Origin: G965232465 sp965276005
GTDB taxonomy: Bacteria > Pseudomonadota > Alphaproteobacteria > JAQWUY01
DNA length: 64,000 bases
Assembly: GCA_965276005.1 (NCBI GenBank)
Contig: OZ254962.1
Coordinates: 2,480,001 to 2,544,000 of the forward strand
Direction of reading: 5' to 3'
A program made the position numbers and the translations under genes. Below are positions 52,677-62,263 of the stretch, in pieces (position 1 is the stretch's first letter; every line of letters starts with the position of its first letter). Under the pieces are notes generated by a model. The model had not been told where the DNA came from and ran no database searches. It saw only the letters and a list, made by a program, of their open reading frames with translations.

Positions 52677-53489
52677 TTAAGTTGTTTTCTTTTTTTTGGC
52701 GTATGTCAGAAAGTTATAAATTTCTTTTGTGTGGTTTTGTGGGGCGAAGGTGTCTGCTATATATTCTTGTATTAGCAAGTCCACTTGGGTGTCCGCATCG
52801 TTGGTGCTTGCGTATAGACCCATATTTAAAAATTTTTGGTGATTTCTGCGGTATACGGCTTTTAGGGTATTGATGTTAAATTCCGGGTGGTATTGTACAC
52901 CAAAAAATGTTCCCCCTGCATATTCGATTTGTACAGCCTGTATTTTTGAGTGGTTGTTATATGCCAATACAGTGGCGTTTTCTGGTAACTCTGTGACTTC
53001 CGCATAATGCAGGCAAAATGCACAAAATGTGGTGCCTGTTTCACTGGGGCGGTTGGATAATAAAGGGTGTTTTGCCCCCGCAGGTGTCAATGTAATATTT
53101 TGGGCAATACCAACTTCTAATCCCTGCTTACACGGGGCGGTTTTGCCTCCGCTGGCAACCACTGCAATCTGTAAACCCCAACAGCTCCCATAATAAGGAA
53201 TGCCTGATTTAAAAACTTGCTTAGATTGGGAAATTTGTTGCTGGACTTCGGGGGTTTCGTCATATGGATTGAGTGACGACCCTGTCCACAATGCAGCGTC
53301 ATATTGCCGTAAGTCATCGGCGGAAATTTCTGTGTAATTTTTGTCGGCAACAAAAGCGAAATTTACCTGAATGCTGGCATCAAACTCCCGTACGACATTG
53401 CCAAACAATTGATGGTACGGCAATCCCCGATGCCGTATGATATTTTGATTGGTTTTCGTCGTGTTGCCTTCAAATACAATAACTTTCAT
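52677..53489 (-). CDS. Class I glutamine amidotransferase-like protein
   Basis: 270 residues. The nucleophile elbow is YGSCWGLQIAVVASGG and the His-Glu pair lies in FFGVQYHPEFN, giving a complete Cys-His-Glu triad of the GMP-synthase type (COG0518). It stands alone without a synthetase domain and is encoded directly after the alcohol dehydrogenase gene (stop TAA adjoining ATG). With a glutamine synthetase-like gene in the same operon, hydrolysis of a gamma-glutamyl intermediate is a reasonable role, as PuuD does in putrescine breakdown. This is inference. Confidence 0.8.
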   Translation of the reverse strand: MKVIVFEGNTTKTNQNIIRHRGLPYHQLFGNVVREFDASIQVNFAFVADKNYTEISADDLRQYDAALWTGSSLNPYDETPEVQQQISQSKQVFKSGIPYYGSCWGLQIAVVASGGKTAPCKQGLEVGIAQNITLTPAGAKHPLLSNRPSETGTTFCAFCLHYAEVTELPENATVLAYNNHSKIQAVQIEYAGGTFFGVQYHPEFNINTLKAVYRRNHQKFLNMGLYASTNDADTQVDLLIQEYIADTFAPQNHTKEIYNFLTYAKKKKTT

Positions 53490-54653
53490 TTATAAACTTT
53501 CTATATTTCCCGTTACGGATGCCACAAATAAATTGTGTAAATCGTCGACGGTGATGGGTTTTGCGTTACTGCTGGTTGATGGATCGTTGTAGGCTTTGAT
53601 GGCGATAGTATCTGCCAACTGAGTATCAATGTTTACATCGGCTAAGGTTTGCGGAATGTTTAGGCTTGCGGTGAAATTTTGTACATATGTGATAAAATCA
53701 TCTATGGATGTGGTGGATAGACCTAAGGCACGGCTTAAATATGCAACGGGTTCAACGATAGCATCACGGTTTTGTTGTAATGCGTATGGTAATATAATCG
53801 CATTTAGCAATCCATGGTGGGTATGATAGGTTGCCCCTAATGGATGTGCCAAGGAATGCACAGAACCTAAGCCCCGTTGAAATGCGGTTGCCCCCATGGA
53901 TGCGGTCACCAACATATGTCCACGGGCGTTTAAATCGTCCCCATTTGCCACGGCTTTGGGCAAGTTTTCAAATACCAAACGGCAGGCTTCTATGGCAATG
54001 CCCACTGCCATAGGATGATAATTGGGGGCACACAGGGCTTCTATGGCGTGCGTCAAGGCGTCCATACCCGTCCAAGCGGTAATGTGCGGGGGTAGTTTTG
54101 TAGTTAATTTTGGATCAGAAATCACTAGACTAGGCATCATTTGTGGGTGGAAAATAATTTTTTTATTTTCATTTCTCACATCGGTTATAACCGCTGCCCG
54201 TCCAACTTCTGACCCTGTGCCTGCGGTGGTGGGAATGGCGACAATTTTCGGGATAAGGCTAGTATCTGCCTTGGTCCAATTGTCGCCGATGTCTTCAAAT
54301 TCCCAAATGGATAATCCTTGATGCACAACCAAACCAATGGTTTTGGCACAATCCAAAGCGGATCCACCGCCGATGGCAACAATCCCGTCACAGGCGGATT
54401 TTTCGTATGCGGTGGCACCACTTGTGACATTTTCTCCTGTTGGGTTGCTTTGGACATCGCTGTAAAATACTGCGTTTGACAGGCTATTATAGGCGGATGT
54501 AATAAAATCCAGTTTTGCCAGTCCTGAGTCGGTGACAAACAACGGGTTTTGCATACCCAAGTTGGCACATGCGTTGGGCAAATCCGCAATGCGTCCATTG
54601 CCAAACCATATAGTGGTAGGGTAATTCCAATTGATTGTCGGTAAAATATTCAT
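53490..54653 (-). CDS. Iron-containing alcohol dehydrogenase (group III)
   Basis: 387 residues. The nucleotide-binding region is DGIVAIGGGSALDCAKTIG with IPTTAGTGSEV. The metal-binding stretch DALTHAIEALCAPNYHPMA and the later SVHSLAHPLGATYHTHHGLLNA supply the expected Asp and His ligands. It oxidises an alcohol to an aldehyde or the reverse. It lies between an aldehyde dehydrogenase and an amidotransferase gene, so it probably supplies or shares an aldehyde intermediate in the same pathway. Start follows AAGGAT. Confidence 0.9.
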   Translation of the reverse strand: MNILPTINWNYPTTIWFGNGRIADLPNACANLGMQNPLFVTDSGLAKLDFITSAYNSLSNAVFYSDVQSNPTGENVTSGATAYEKSACDGIVAIGGGSALDCAKTIGLVVHQGLSIWEFEDIGDNWTKADTSLIPKIVAIPTTAGTGSEVGRAAVITDVRNENKKIIFHPQMMPSLVISDPKLTTKLPPHITAWTGMDALTHAIEALCAPNYHPMAVGIAIEACRLVFENLPKAVANGDDLNARGHMLVTASMGATAFQRGLGSVHSLAHPLGATYHTHHGLLNAIILPYALQQNRDAIVEPVAYLSRALGLSTTSIDDFITYVQNFTASLNIPQTLADVNIDTQLADTIAIKAYNDPSTSSNAKPITVDDLHNLFVASVTGNIESL

Positions 54654-54680
54654 CCGTATATAATCCTTATTTATATATTT

Positions 54681-56069
54681 TTACTGTGGTACGACTTTAA
54701 TGTGGTACGACTTGGCACGGGTGACATGGTCAAACCCTAATGCGGATAACGATACGCCCCGCCCTGTGTTTTTAACACCTGTCCACGCCAATGCGGGTGA
54801 CAAATAATCGCAACGGTTGACAAATGCGGTGCCGGTTTCCAATTGTGGTAAAATATTACGAGCTGTATCTATATCCTGTGTCCATATAGAAGCGGTTAAT
54901 CCCAAGTCGCTGTCGTTCATCAACCTAATAGCCTCCGCATCCGTGTGAACGGGCATAATGCCGACCACGGGACCGAAGCTTTCCTGCGTCATTACATCCA
55001 TTGTGTGGTCGACATTGACCAGAACTTGTGGTGCCAAGTATGCAGTACCGGGTTGTGATTTTGGGAAATTATTTTCGTCAATTAAGGGTATTGCCCCTTG
55101 TGCCACCGCATCGGCAATTTGTTGCCGCACATAATCGGCAGCGGTCTTTTTAACCATTGGTCCTAAGGTTGTTGCTTCGTCCATTGGGTCGCCCAAAACA
55201 TATGTGTTGGTTTGTGCTACGAATTTTTCCACGAAGCTATCATAAATATCCGTATATACATAAATGCGTTCGATGCTACAACAAGATTGCCCACTGTTAA
55301 AGAAGGCACCATCCACCAAATTTTCCACGGCGTGTTCCATATCTGCATCGGCACGCACATAGGCGGGGTCTTTGCCCCCCAATTCCAAACCACATGGTAT
55401 AAATTTTTCCGTTAAGGCTCGTTGGATTTTGCGTCCGCTATCGACGGATCCAGTGAAGTATACCCCATGTACACGGGTGTCGGCGATAAATGTTGCGGTA
55501 TCTGCGTGTGTCAGGTGTAAAATCTGAAATACGCCATTGGGAAAATTCGCCCGTTCCGTTGCAGTTTTGATGTGTTCGGCGATTAGGGCGGTTTGCAAAG
55601 AATGCTTTAAAATCACCACATTGCCGGCTAATAATCCAGCACCAATAACATTAGATGCGGTTAACAACGGGTAATTCCAAGGACTTAAAATCGCAATTGT
55701 ACCCAAGGGTTCTTTGGTAATGGATAAATCAAATCCATCGGGGGCGGCAGGCGTATGGGGGGATAATGCGGTGTCGGCAATGTCCGCCAAATACCATATG
55801 CGTTCTGCCAATCCATTGACTTCGTTTTTTGCGTATGCAAATGGTCGTCCCATTTGGTGGGCAATGTCTGTGCCTAATACGGTGTGCATCTTTTGTAATT
55901 CAGATACCATTTTTAGTACCAATTTTTTGCGTGTACCTAGGGGGATTTTTGCCCACTCTATGCGGGCATTTTCTGCCCGTTGTAAGGTGATTTTAATATC
56001 TTCGGTGGTGTGCAGTGTTCCAGTATGATAAACGCATCCATCAATAGGGCTGGTGATAGTATATGTCAT
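54681..56069 (-). CDS. NAD(P)-dependent aldehyde dehydrogenase
   Basis: 462 residues. The catalytic Cys is in FNSGQSCCSIERIYV, the general base Glu is in CGLELGGKDPAYV, the N-terminal Asn is in LSPWNYPLLTA and the C-terminal EESFGP-type motif is TQESFGPVVGIMPV. All key positions are kept. It would oxidise an aldehyde to an acid. Gap to the upstream glutamine synthetase-like gene is 40 bp, same strand. The closest functional analogue by context is PuuC, which oxidises gamma-glutamyl-aminoaldehydes. Confidence 0.92.
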   Translation of the reverse strand: MTYTITSPIDGCVYHTGTLHTTEDIKITLQRAENARIEWAKIPLGTRKKLVLKMVSELQKMHTVLGTDIAHQMGRPFAYAKNEVNGLAERIWYLADIADTALSPHTPAAPDGFDLSITKEPLGTIAILSPWNYPLLTASNVIGAGLLAGNVVILKHSLQTALIAEHIKTATERANFPNGVFQILHLTHADTATFIADTRVHGVYFTGSVDSGRKIQRALTEKFIPCGLELGGKDPAYVRADADMEHAVENLVDGAFFNSGQSCCSIERIYVYTDIYDSFVEKFVAQTNTYVLGDPMDEATTLGPMVKKTAADYVRQQIADAVAQGAIPLIDENNFPKSQPGTAYLAPQVLVNVDHTMDVMTQESFGPVVGIMPVHTDAEAIRLMNDSDLGLTASIWTQDIDTARNILPQLETGTAFVNRCDYLSPALAWTGVKNTGRGVSLSALGFDHVTRAKSYHIKVVPQ

Positions 56070-56109
56070 AGATTATTGCTTTTGGGCTATTACTCTTGCG
56101 ATGTTGTTA

Positions 56110-57423
56110 TCAGATAATTTCAAAATACCGTTTTAATTGCCAATCGGTGATGGCACGGCGTTGTTGTTCATATTCGTGTTCACGGGTATACGCATAATGG
56201 GATACAAACGCATCGCCAAATATTTCTCTTGCGACCGCAGAATTTTTTAATCGTTCTGCTGATTGTAACAGTGTTGTGGGCAGGGTAATATAATCCGGAT
56301 GGTCTTGGGCGTATGCATTGCCTTGGACGGGGGCGGTGGGTTCCACTTTGTTTTCAATACCCCATACCCCTGACGCAATGGCGGCGGCAATGGCAAGGTA
56401 TGGGTTAATGTCGGCGGCGGCAACACGGTATTCCACCCTTTGGGCTTTTGCTGATCCGGTAATTGCCCGCAAGGCACAAGTGCGATTATCCACGCCCCAA
56501 GTGGCGTGGGTCGGTGCCCAAAAACCGGGAATGAGCCGTGTGTAGCTGTTACAGGTGCTTGCCACCATTGCCAAAAGTTCGGGCATCAATTTTTGTTGCC
56601 CGCCGATAAAGTACCGCATCGTATTCGATATGGTATGGGGGGCATCGGCATCATAAAACACCGGTTGTCCCTGTGCGTCTTGTAATGAAATGTGCAAATG
56701 CCCCGATTGTCCAGGGTAATCAGCAGACCACTTTGCCATAAATGTTGCCATAAGACCTTTTTTTTGTGCCAATACCTTGGTGAAAGTTTTGAATAAAATC
56801 GCCTTGTCTGCCATACATAGGGCTTCGTCATATGCCAAAGCGGCCTCTAATACCCCGGGACCTGTTTCCGTGTGCAATCCTTCCAGTTCCATATCCATAT
56901 GGCGACACAAGTCCAGTAAGTCATGGTAAAAATCACTGTGGGTAGAATTTCTGAGTATAGAATACCCGAACATATCAGGGGTCATAGGGGTTACATTTTG
57001 ATACCCTTTTTCCCGTATGGAATGGGGTGTTTCTTCGAACATAAAAAATTCAAATTCGGCGGCAACAGAGGCTTTGTATCCCATATTGTCCATGCGTTCC
57101 AATACCCGCCGTAACAACGACCTTGGGCAAACAGATTCCGCTTTGTCCCCATAAAAATCCCCCAAGATTAAATGGGATTTGTTGTTTTCCAACGGCAGAC
57201 TTCGTATGGTGGTTTCGTCCAAAGTGGCGGTTGCATCAGGAAAGGCTTTTGCCCAGCCTGTGTATGAATCTTGTTCGTATAATTCGTCAGCACTGTCCCA
57301 TCCAAAAATCACATCACAAAAGCCCAATCCACTTTTTAACACAGACTGATACTTTGCTTGACTGATATATTTACCGCGTAAAACACCGTCCAAATCGGTG
57401 ACTGCTATTTTGATGTCACTCAT
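56110..57423 (-). CDS. Glutamine synthetase-family protein (probable gamma-glutamylamide ligase)
   Basis: 437 residues from the ATG at 57423 (MSDIKIAVTDLDGVLRGKYI), with GGAGAAAAG upstream; a 13-residue longer frame exists. Motifs: EFEFFMFEET, GQSGHLHISLQD, CNSYTRLIPGFWAPTHATW, NRTCALRAI and EYRVAAADINPYLAIAA. It lacks the adenylylation-tail features of housekeeping GlnA and is closest in layout to gamma-glutamylpolyamine synthetase (PuuA-type). First gene of an operon with aldehyde dehydrogenase, alcohol dehydrogenase and amidotransferase. The amine substrate is unknown. Confidence 0.85.
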   Translation of the reverse strand: MSDIKIAVTDLDGVLRGKYISQAKYQSVLKSGLGFCDVIFGWDSADELYEQDSYTGWAKAFPDATATLDETTIRSLPLENNKSHLILGDFYGDKAESVCPRSLLRRVLERMDNMGYKASVAAEFEFFMFEETPHSIREKGYQNVTPMTPDMFGYSILRNSTHSDFYHDLLDLCRHMDMELEGLHTETGPGVLEAALAYDEALCMADKAILFKTFTKVLAQKKGLMATFMAKWSADYPGQSGHLHISLQDAQGQPVFYDADAPHTISNTMRYFIGGQQKLMPELLAMVASTCNSYTRLIPGFWAPTHATWGVDNRTCALRAITGSAKAQRVEYRVAAADINPYLAIAAAIASGVWGIENKVEPTAPVQGNAYAQDHPDYITLPTTLLQSAERLKNSAVAREIFGDAFVSHYAYTREHEYEQQRRAITDWQLKRYFEII

Positions 57424-57656
57424 TATGCTTTTCTCCTCGATATGTATTCTACCTAAAAACATATGAACACAGCATTATTCAACAGGGGGTGAATACAGGA
57501 CAGTACATGGGGGGAAATGACTGTTATATTTCTGCCTATTTTAATGTTTATGTCTAAGGCTTTAAGGTAAATGCTTAAACTTCAGGAAAGATTTTATCAA
57601 AGTACGGGATATTTTGCAACATAATTTTCATAATTTGCCTAACTCTTTGATTTTTC

Positions 57657-57666
57657 TTGTTATAAT
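57657..57666 (+). promoter_or_regulatory. Extended -10 promoter of the polyamine-type transporter leader
   Basis: TTGTTATAAT contains TGT-TATAAT, an extended -10 with a full consensus hexamer. It lies 130 bp before the ATPase start and 22 bp before a small leader frame. No good -35 is seen. Confidence 0.5.
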
Positions 57667-57687
57667 ACCTAGATAATGGAGGTGAAT

Positions 57688-57732
57688 ATGCCTTTGTATG
57701 GCATAAAAATGAAAATATTGTTGCATAAATAA
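57688..57732 (+). CDS. Possible 14-residue leader peptide
   Basis: ATG with GGAGGTG 5 bases upstream opens a 14-codon frame (MPLYGIKMKILLHK) that stops 63 bp before the transporter ATPase gene. The strong ribosome site and location downstream of an extended -10 promoter suggest a translated leader, which could link transporter expression to ribosome behaviour. It could also be chance in an AT-rich spacer. The rest of the 372-bp gap (57424-57795) shows only AT-rich sequence. Confidence 0.35.
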   Translation: MPLYGIKMKILLHK

Positions 57733-57795
57733 AAACATGTGTTATCATCAGCGATATGGCAATATAATAATAACATATAAGTATAAGGCAAGGAG

Positions 57796-58878
57796 ATGAC
57801 CCAATTTGTTAAATTTGAAAATATTCAAAAAAGTTATGATGGTGAAAATTTAGTGGTTAAAAATCTAAATTTGGGTGTTAAAAAGGGTGAATTTGTAACT
57901 ATGTTAGGTCCATCAGGATCTGGTAAAACAACATGTTTGATGATGTTGGCGGGGTTTGAAACTGCCACTCATGGTGAAATTTATTTGAATGGTCGCAGTA
58001 TCAATAATGTTGCACCCCACAAACGCAATATTGGTATGGTGTTTCAAAATTATGCCTTGTTCCCTCATATGACAGTTTATGAAAACTTAGCCTATCCATT
58101 AAAAGTGAGGGGAATGCAAAAATCAGATATTGAAGATAAAATCAAACGGGCTCTGGATATGGTGGCGTTAAAGGATTTTGGTAATCGTCGCCCCGGGATG
58201 TTATCAGGGGGACAAAAACAACGGGTTGCTGTTGCCCGTGCGTTGGTTTTTGAGCCAGAATTGGTTTTGATGGATGAACCGTTGGGGGCGTTGGACAAAC
58301 AGTTGCGTGAACAAATGCAATATGAAATCAAACATATTCACGAGCAACTGGGGGTAACAGTAGTGTATGTGACCCATGACCAATCCGAAGCTTTGACCAT
58401 GTCAGATACAGTGGCTGTGTTTGATGATGGGGTTATTCAACAACTGGCATCTCCCATTGATTTATATGAACGCCCTGAAAATGCCTTTGTGGCACAATTC
58501 ATTGGGGAAAATAACTGTATGGTGGGGCGGATCGAAAAAATGACCAAAAAATATCGTACAGTAAAGTTAGCAACAGGCGAAAGGATACAAGCATTAAATG
58601 TTACCAATCATCAGATTGGGGATATGACATCGTTGTCCTTGCGTCCCGAACGGGTGGTGGTTAATCCCGCCCAAGGGTCTGTGGAAAACATTGTTACAGG
58701 ACAGGTATTAGAATTGATTTATTTGGGTGATTATATTCGTGTTCGCATACAGGTGTGTGGACAGGATGCATTTATTATCAAGGTTCCCAATAATAACCAT
58801 GAAACACAATTGGAAAAAGGTAAAACAGCCACTTTCGGATGGTGTGCGGACGATTGCCGTGGGCTAGATATTGAATAA
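57796..58878 (+). CDS. Polyamine-type ABC transporter ATPase (PotA-like)
   Basis: 360 residues: Walker A GPSGSGKTTCLMM, Q-loop MVFQNYALFPHMTV, signature LSGGQKQRVAVARALV, Walker B LVLMDEPLGALD, switch His VYVTHDQSEA, C-terminal TOBE domain from about 280. The organisation with two PotB/PotC-type permeases after it marks the spermidine/putrescine/opine group. AAGG seven bases upstream, or an adjacent AAGGAG, serves as ribosome site. No binding-protein gene accompanies the operon here. Confidence 0.92.
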   Translation: MTQFVKFENIQKSYDGENLVVKNLNLGVKKGEFVTMLGPSGSGKTTCLMMLAGFETATHGEIYLNGRSINNVAPHKRNIGMVFQNYALFPHMTVYENLAYPLKVRGMQKSDIEDKIKRALDMVALKDFGNRRPGMLSGGQKQRVAVARALVFEPELVLMDEPLGALDKQLREQMQYEIKHIHEQLGVTVVYVTHDQSEALTMSDTVAVFDDGVIQQLASPIDLYERPENAFVAQFIGENNCMVGRIEKMTKKYRTVKLATGERIQALNVTNHQIGDMTSLSLRPERVVVNPAQGSVENIVTGQVLELIYLGDYIRVRIQVCGQDAFIIKVPNNNHETQLEKGKTATFGWCADDCRGLDIE

Positions 58879-58917
58879 TGGTATAAGGGATCCAACTGTA
58901 AAATTTGGGGATATACA

Positions 58918-60177
58918 ATGGCGAATAAGACTACGGATGATGTTGTGCTAAGTTATGACAATGTGCCTTTGAAAACTAAAATTCAACGGGCAGATCGTCG
59001 GGCTAAGTTGTTATTTTTTGGTTTAACATTTCCATTATTGGCGTTTATTTTGGTAACTTTTGTTTATCCGTTGGGCAGTATGGTACATCGTTCGTTTTAT
59101 AATGACCAAGTGGCAAAAACTATACCATTGACATTGGAACGGTTGGAAGATTGGGATATGACTTCATCTGTGCCAGAAGATATATATGCCATCTATTTGA
59201 ATGAAATTAAATCTAATGAGCGGTCGGATGTGGGTAAAATGGCATCACAGGTGCATTATATTGCCACCGGTTACAAACGCCCAATTTTAATCAGCTTGCG
59301 TGTACTTCGTAAATATAGGGACGGGGTCGATGCTAAGGCATTATTGGTACAGGCGGATAAAAAATGGGAGGAACCGGAAATATGGAGTGTTTTGCGTTTG
59401 GCGGGAAAACCATATAATATCAATAATTATTTAGTGGCGTTTGATTTTGAATTGAAACCCGATGGTACCGTTCAAGCCCGCAATGAGAACAAACGCATTT
59501 ATTGGCCCATTCTAAAACGCACCATTGTGTTGAGTCTTGCCATTACGGTGATGTGTTTGGTACTAGCGTATCCGATTGCATATCAAATTACACACTTACC
59601 TGCCCGTAAAGCGAATTTATTGATGATTTTGGTGTTATTGCCGTTTTGGACATCCGTACTGGTACGCAGTAGTGCGTGGATTGTGTTATTACAAGGACAG
59701 GGTATCGTCAACGATATACTGGTGGCTATCGGCTTGGTGGCAGACGATAACCGCTTAGATCTCATGTTTAATATGGTCGGTACTGTGGTGGCAATGGTGT
59801 ATGTGTTATTGCCATTTATGGTGTTGCCATTATACAGCGTGTTAAAGGGGATTGATAAATCCTATATGCGGGCGGCGGAATCTATGGGGGCAACACGATT
59901 TTATGCATTTAGAACCGTTTATTTTCCCCAAAGTTTACCAGGGGTTGGGGCAGGGTGTATTTTGGTATTTATCTTGTCTGTTGGGTTTTATATTACCCCT
60001 GAATTGGTGGGGGGTGCATCGGGTACCTTAATCAGTAATGTCATCAATTATCACATGCAACAATCGTTAAACTGGGGATTGGCAACCGCCTTGTCCACTG
60101 TGTTGTTGGCGGTGGTGTTGGGCGTATATTATATTTATAACCGTTTTGTGGGGGTCAGCCCCATACAAGTAAGGTAA
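58918..60177 (+). CDS. Polyamine-type ABC transporter permease (PotB-like) with long periplasmic insert
   Basis: 419 residues, against about 280-310 for classical PotB. After the first membrane segment (LLFFGLTFPLLAFILVTFVYP) there is an extra hydrophilic stretch of about 130 residues (64-195, e.g. DWDMTSSVPEDIYAIYLNE). The usual five-segment domain follows, with the EAA loop YMRAAESMGATRFYAFRTVY. Such long PotB forms are known in proteobacterial polyamine/opine importers. The insert would face the periplasm. It is followed 3 bp later by the PotC-type gene. Confidence 0.9.
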   Translation: MANKTTDDVVLSYDNVPLKTKIQRADRRAKLLFFGLTFPLLAFILVTFVYPLGSMVHRSFYNDQVAKTIPLTLERLEDWDMTSSVPEDIYAIYLNEIKSNERSDVGKMASQVHYIATGYKRPILISLRVLRKYRDGVDAKALLVQADKKWEEPEIWSVLRLAGKPYNINNYLVAFDFELKPDGTVQARNENKRIYWPILKRTIVLSLAITVMCLVLAYPIAYQITHLPARKANLLMILVLLPFWTSVLVRSSAWIVLLQGQGIVNDILVAIGLVADDNRLDLMFNMVGTVVAMVYVLLPFMVLPLYSVLKGIDKSYMRAAESMGATRFYAFRTVYFPQSLPGVGAGCILVFILSVGFYITPELVGGASGTLISNVINYHMQQSLNWGLATALSTVLLAVVLGVYYIYNRFVGVSPIQVR

Positions 60178-60180
60178 CAA

Positions 60181-61035
60181 ATGGCACATAAATTCCCCCC
60201 TCATGTAACCTTAACTGGGCGTATACAGTATTATTGTTTTAAATATACCTGTATTTTGGTGTATGCATTTTTGATTGCCCCGTTGGTGGTCATTATTCCC
60301 TTGTCTTTTAATGCGGAACCATATTTTACATTTACTCGAGAAATGCTCACCTTACAACCAGAAGGATTTTCGTTGCGGTGGTACGAAGACTTGTTTACCA
60401 GTGATAAATGGCGTAATTCCATTAAAAACAGTTTTATCATCGGCTTGGCAACGACGGTATTATCCACATTTTTGGGTACATTGGCCGCACTGGGGTTAAG
60501 TCGTAAGCGTATGCCGTACAAGGATTTAATTATGGCGATTTTATTATCGCCGCTTATTGTCCCCATTATTGTCAGTGCATCGGGTATTTATTTGTTCTTT
60601 GCCAAGGTTGGTTTGTCACAAACCTATTTAGGAATTATTTTGGCACATACTATTTTGGCAACCCCATATGTGGTGATTACGGTAACGGCTACATTAGCGG
60701 GGTATGATTTGAATTTGTCCAAGGCATCGACCAGCTTGGGGGCATCGCCCACCCATACATTTTTCAAAATTACCATGCCTATTATCGCACCGGGAGTGTT
60801 TTCTGGGGCGTTATTTGCCTTTATCACATCATTTGACGAAGTGGTGGCGGTGATATTTTTGTCCAGTGCAGAACAACGCACTTTGCCTCGTCAAATGTGG
60901 TCGGGTATCCGTGAAGAAATTAGCCCCACTATTTTAGCCGCAGGTGTCATGTTGATTCTGTTGTCGGTGGCGTTGTTATTGACCATGGAAATGTTGCGAC
61001 GGCGTAGTGTCCGATTACAGGGATTACAAGAATAA
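60181..61035 (+). CDS. Polyamine-type ABC transporter permease (PotC-like)
   Basis: 284 residues, six membrane segments. The typical PotC opening segment is FNAEPYFTFTREMLTLQPEG and SLRWYEDLF, and the EAA loop is LSKASTSLGASPTHTFFKITMP. FDEVVAVIFLSSAEQRTLPRQMW is a strong family signature for polyamine-type PotC proteins. Last gene of the plus-strand operon; it converges with the aminotransferase gene. Confidence 0.92.
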   Translation: MAHKFPPHVTLTGRIQYYCFKYTCILVYAFLIAPLVVIIPLSFNAEPYFTFTREMLTLQPEGFSLRWYEDLFTSDKWRNSIKNSFIIGLATTVLSTFLGTLAALGLSRKRMPYKDLIMAILLSPLIVPIIVSASGIYLFFAKVGLSQTYLGIILAHTILATPYVVITVTATLAGYDLNLSKASTSLGASPTHTFFKITMPIIAPGVFSGALFAFITSFDEVVAVIFLSSAEQRTLPRQMWSGIREEISPTILAAGVMLILLSVALLLTMEMLRRRSVRLQGLQE

Positions 61036-61089
61036 AACAAGCATTACAACTTAATTATGCAAGGGGGTTTATATTATTGCGTAGAAAAG

Positions 61090-62205
61090 TTATTTTTGTA
61101 ATACATCTCGCAACGCTTTTATGCACAAATCAATGGTTTCGGCACGGGCGGAATTGCCCATGATGCCAATACGCCAATAATCGCCGGCAAATGTGCCCAA
61201 TCCTGCCCCAATTTCTAAATTGTGGTCGTTTAACAATTGGGTGCGGACTGTGGCATCGTCATAGCCATCGGGAATTTTAACCAAATTTAACATAGGCAAA
61301 CGACAGCATGCGTTCACTGCCAACTCGATACCCAAATCGTCTAATCCTTGTTTTAATAATGCGTGCATTTTATAATGGCGATTCCATACATTTTCCAGTC
61401 CTTCTTCATGTACCATCAATAACGCTTCCTTTAGTGCGTACAGGGAATTAACAGGTGCCGTGTGGTGGTATGTACGGGGGGCGTTGGATTGGGATTTTCC
61501 CCAATATCCCATTACCAGATTTAAATCAAACATCCAGCTGGTGACTTTGGTGGCACGGTTGGTAATTTTATCCACCGCCCGTGGGCTAAATGTAATGGGG
61601 GATAATCCGGGGACACAGGATAAACATTTTTGTGACCCTGTATATACTGCGTCCAATCCCCATTCGTCTGTGCGTAATTCCATGCCTGCAAACGATGTGA
61701 CCGTGTCGACAATGGTGTAACAATTGTGTTTGTGTGCCAAGGCGGATAAGGATTTTACATCGGATGCAACACCCGTAGATGTTTCCGCATGGACAAACGC
61801 CAACACCACCGCATCGGGGTGGGCGTGTAGTGCTTGTTCTACTGTGTCCACATCAATGGGGGTACCCCATTCAAAATCTAGTACCACAGGAATACCACCC
61901 ACTGCATGGACATTTTCCACCATTCGTTTACCGAATACCCCATTGACACAGACAATGACTTTTTCATTCGCTTCAATCAAGTTTACAAAGCAGGTTTCCA
62001 TACCAGCAGAACCAGGGGCAGAAACGGCAAAGGTCATATCGTTTTCGGTAATAAATGTTTTTTGTAACAAGGTTTTAATATCGCCCATAATATCCACAAA
62101 CTGTGGATCCAAATGCCCAATGGTGGGCTGTGCCAATGTTTCCAAAATACGGTTTGGAACGGATGACGGTCCGGGACCCATCAGAGTACGAGGTTGAATT
62201 TTCAT
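61090..62205 (-). CDS. Class V pyridoxal-phosphate aminotransferase (alanine/serine-glyoxylate type)
   Basis: 371 residues. GPGPSSVPNRILETLAQPTIGHLDP at the N-terminus is the hallmark of the AGT/SPT family. The cofactor lysine lies in YTGSQKCLSCVPGL, DTVTSFAGMELRTDEW carries the cofactor-binding Asp, and the C-terminal WRIGIMGNSAR holds the carboxylate-binding Arg. It moves an amino group to glyoxylate or pyruvate from a donor such as serine, alanine or a taurine-like amine. It is close to a polyamine-type importer and a gamma-glutamylation-like set, consistent with amine catabolism. Confidence 0.88.
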   Translation of the reverse strand: MKIQPRTLMGPGPSSVPNRILETLAQPTIGHLDPQFVDIMGDIKTLLQKTFITENDMTFAVSAPGSAGMETCFVNLIEANEKVIVCVNGVFGKRMVENVHAVGGIPVVLDFEWGTPIDVDTVEQALHAHPDAVVLAFVHAETSTGVASDVKSLSALAHKHNCYTIVDTVTSFAGMELRTDEWGLDAVYTGSQKCLSCVPGLSPITFSPRAVDKITNRATKVTSWMFDLNLVMGYWGKSQSNAPRTYHHTAPVNSLYALKEALLMVHEEGLENVWNRHYKMHALLKQGLDDLGIELAVNACCRLPMLNLVKIPDGYDDATVRTQLLNDHNLEIGAGLGTFAGDYWRIGIMGNSARAETIDLCIKALRDVLQK

Positions 62206-62263
62206 AATATGCCTTTCTGCTGTTTGTTTGTATGTGTCTGTTGTTTGTATGTGTGCGTTTATA

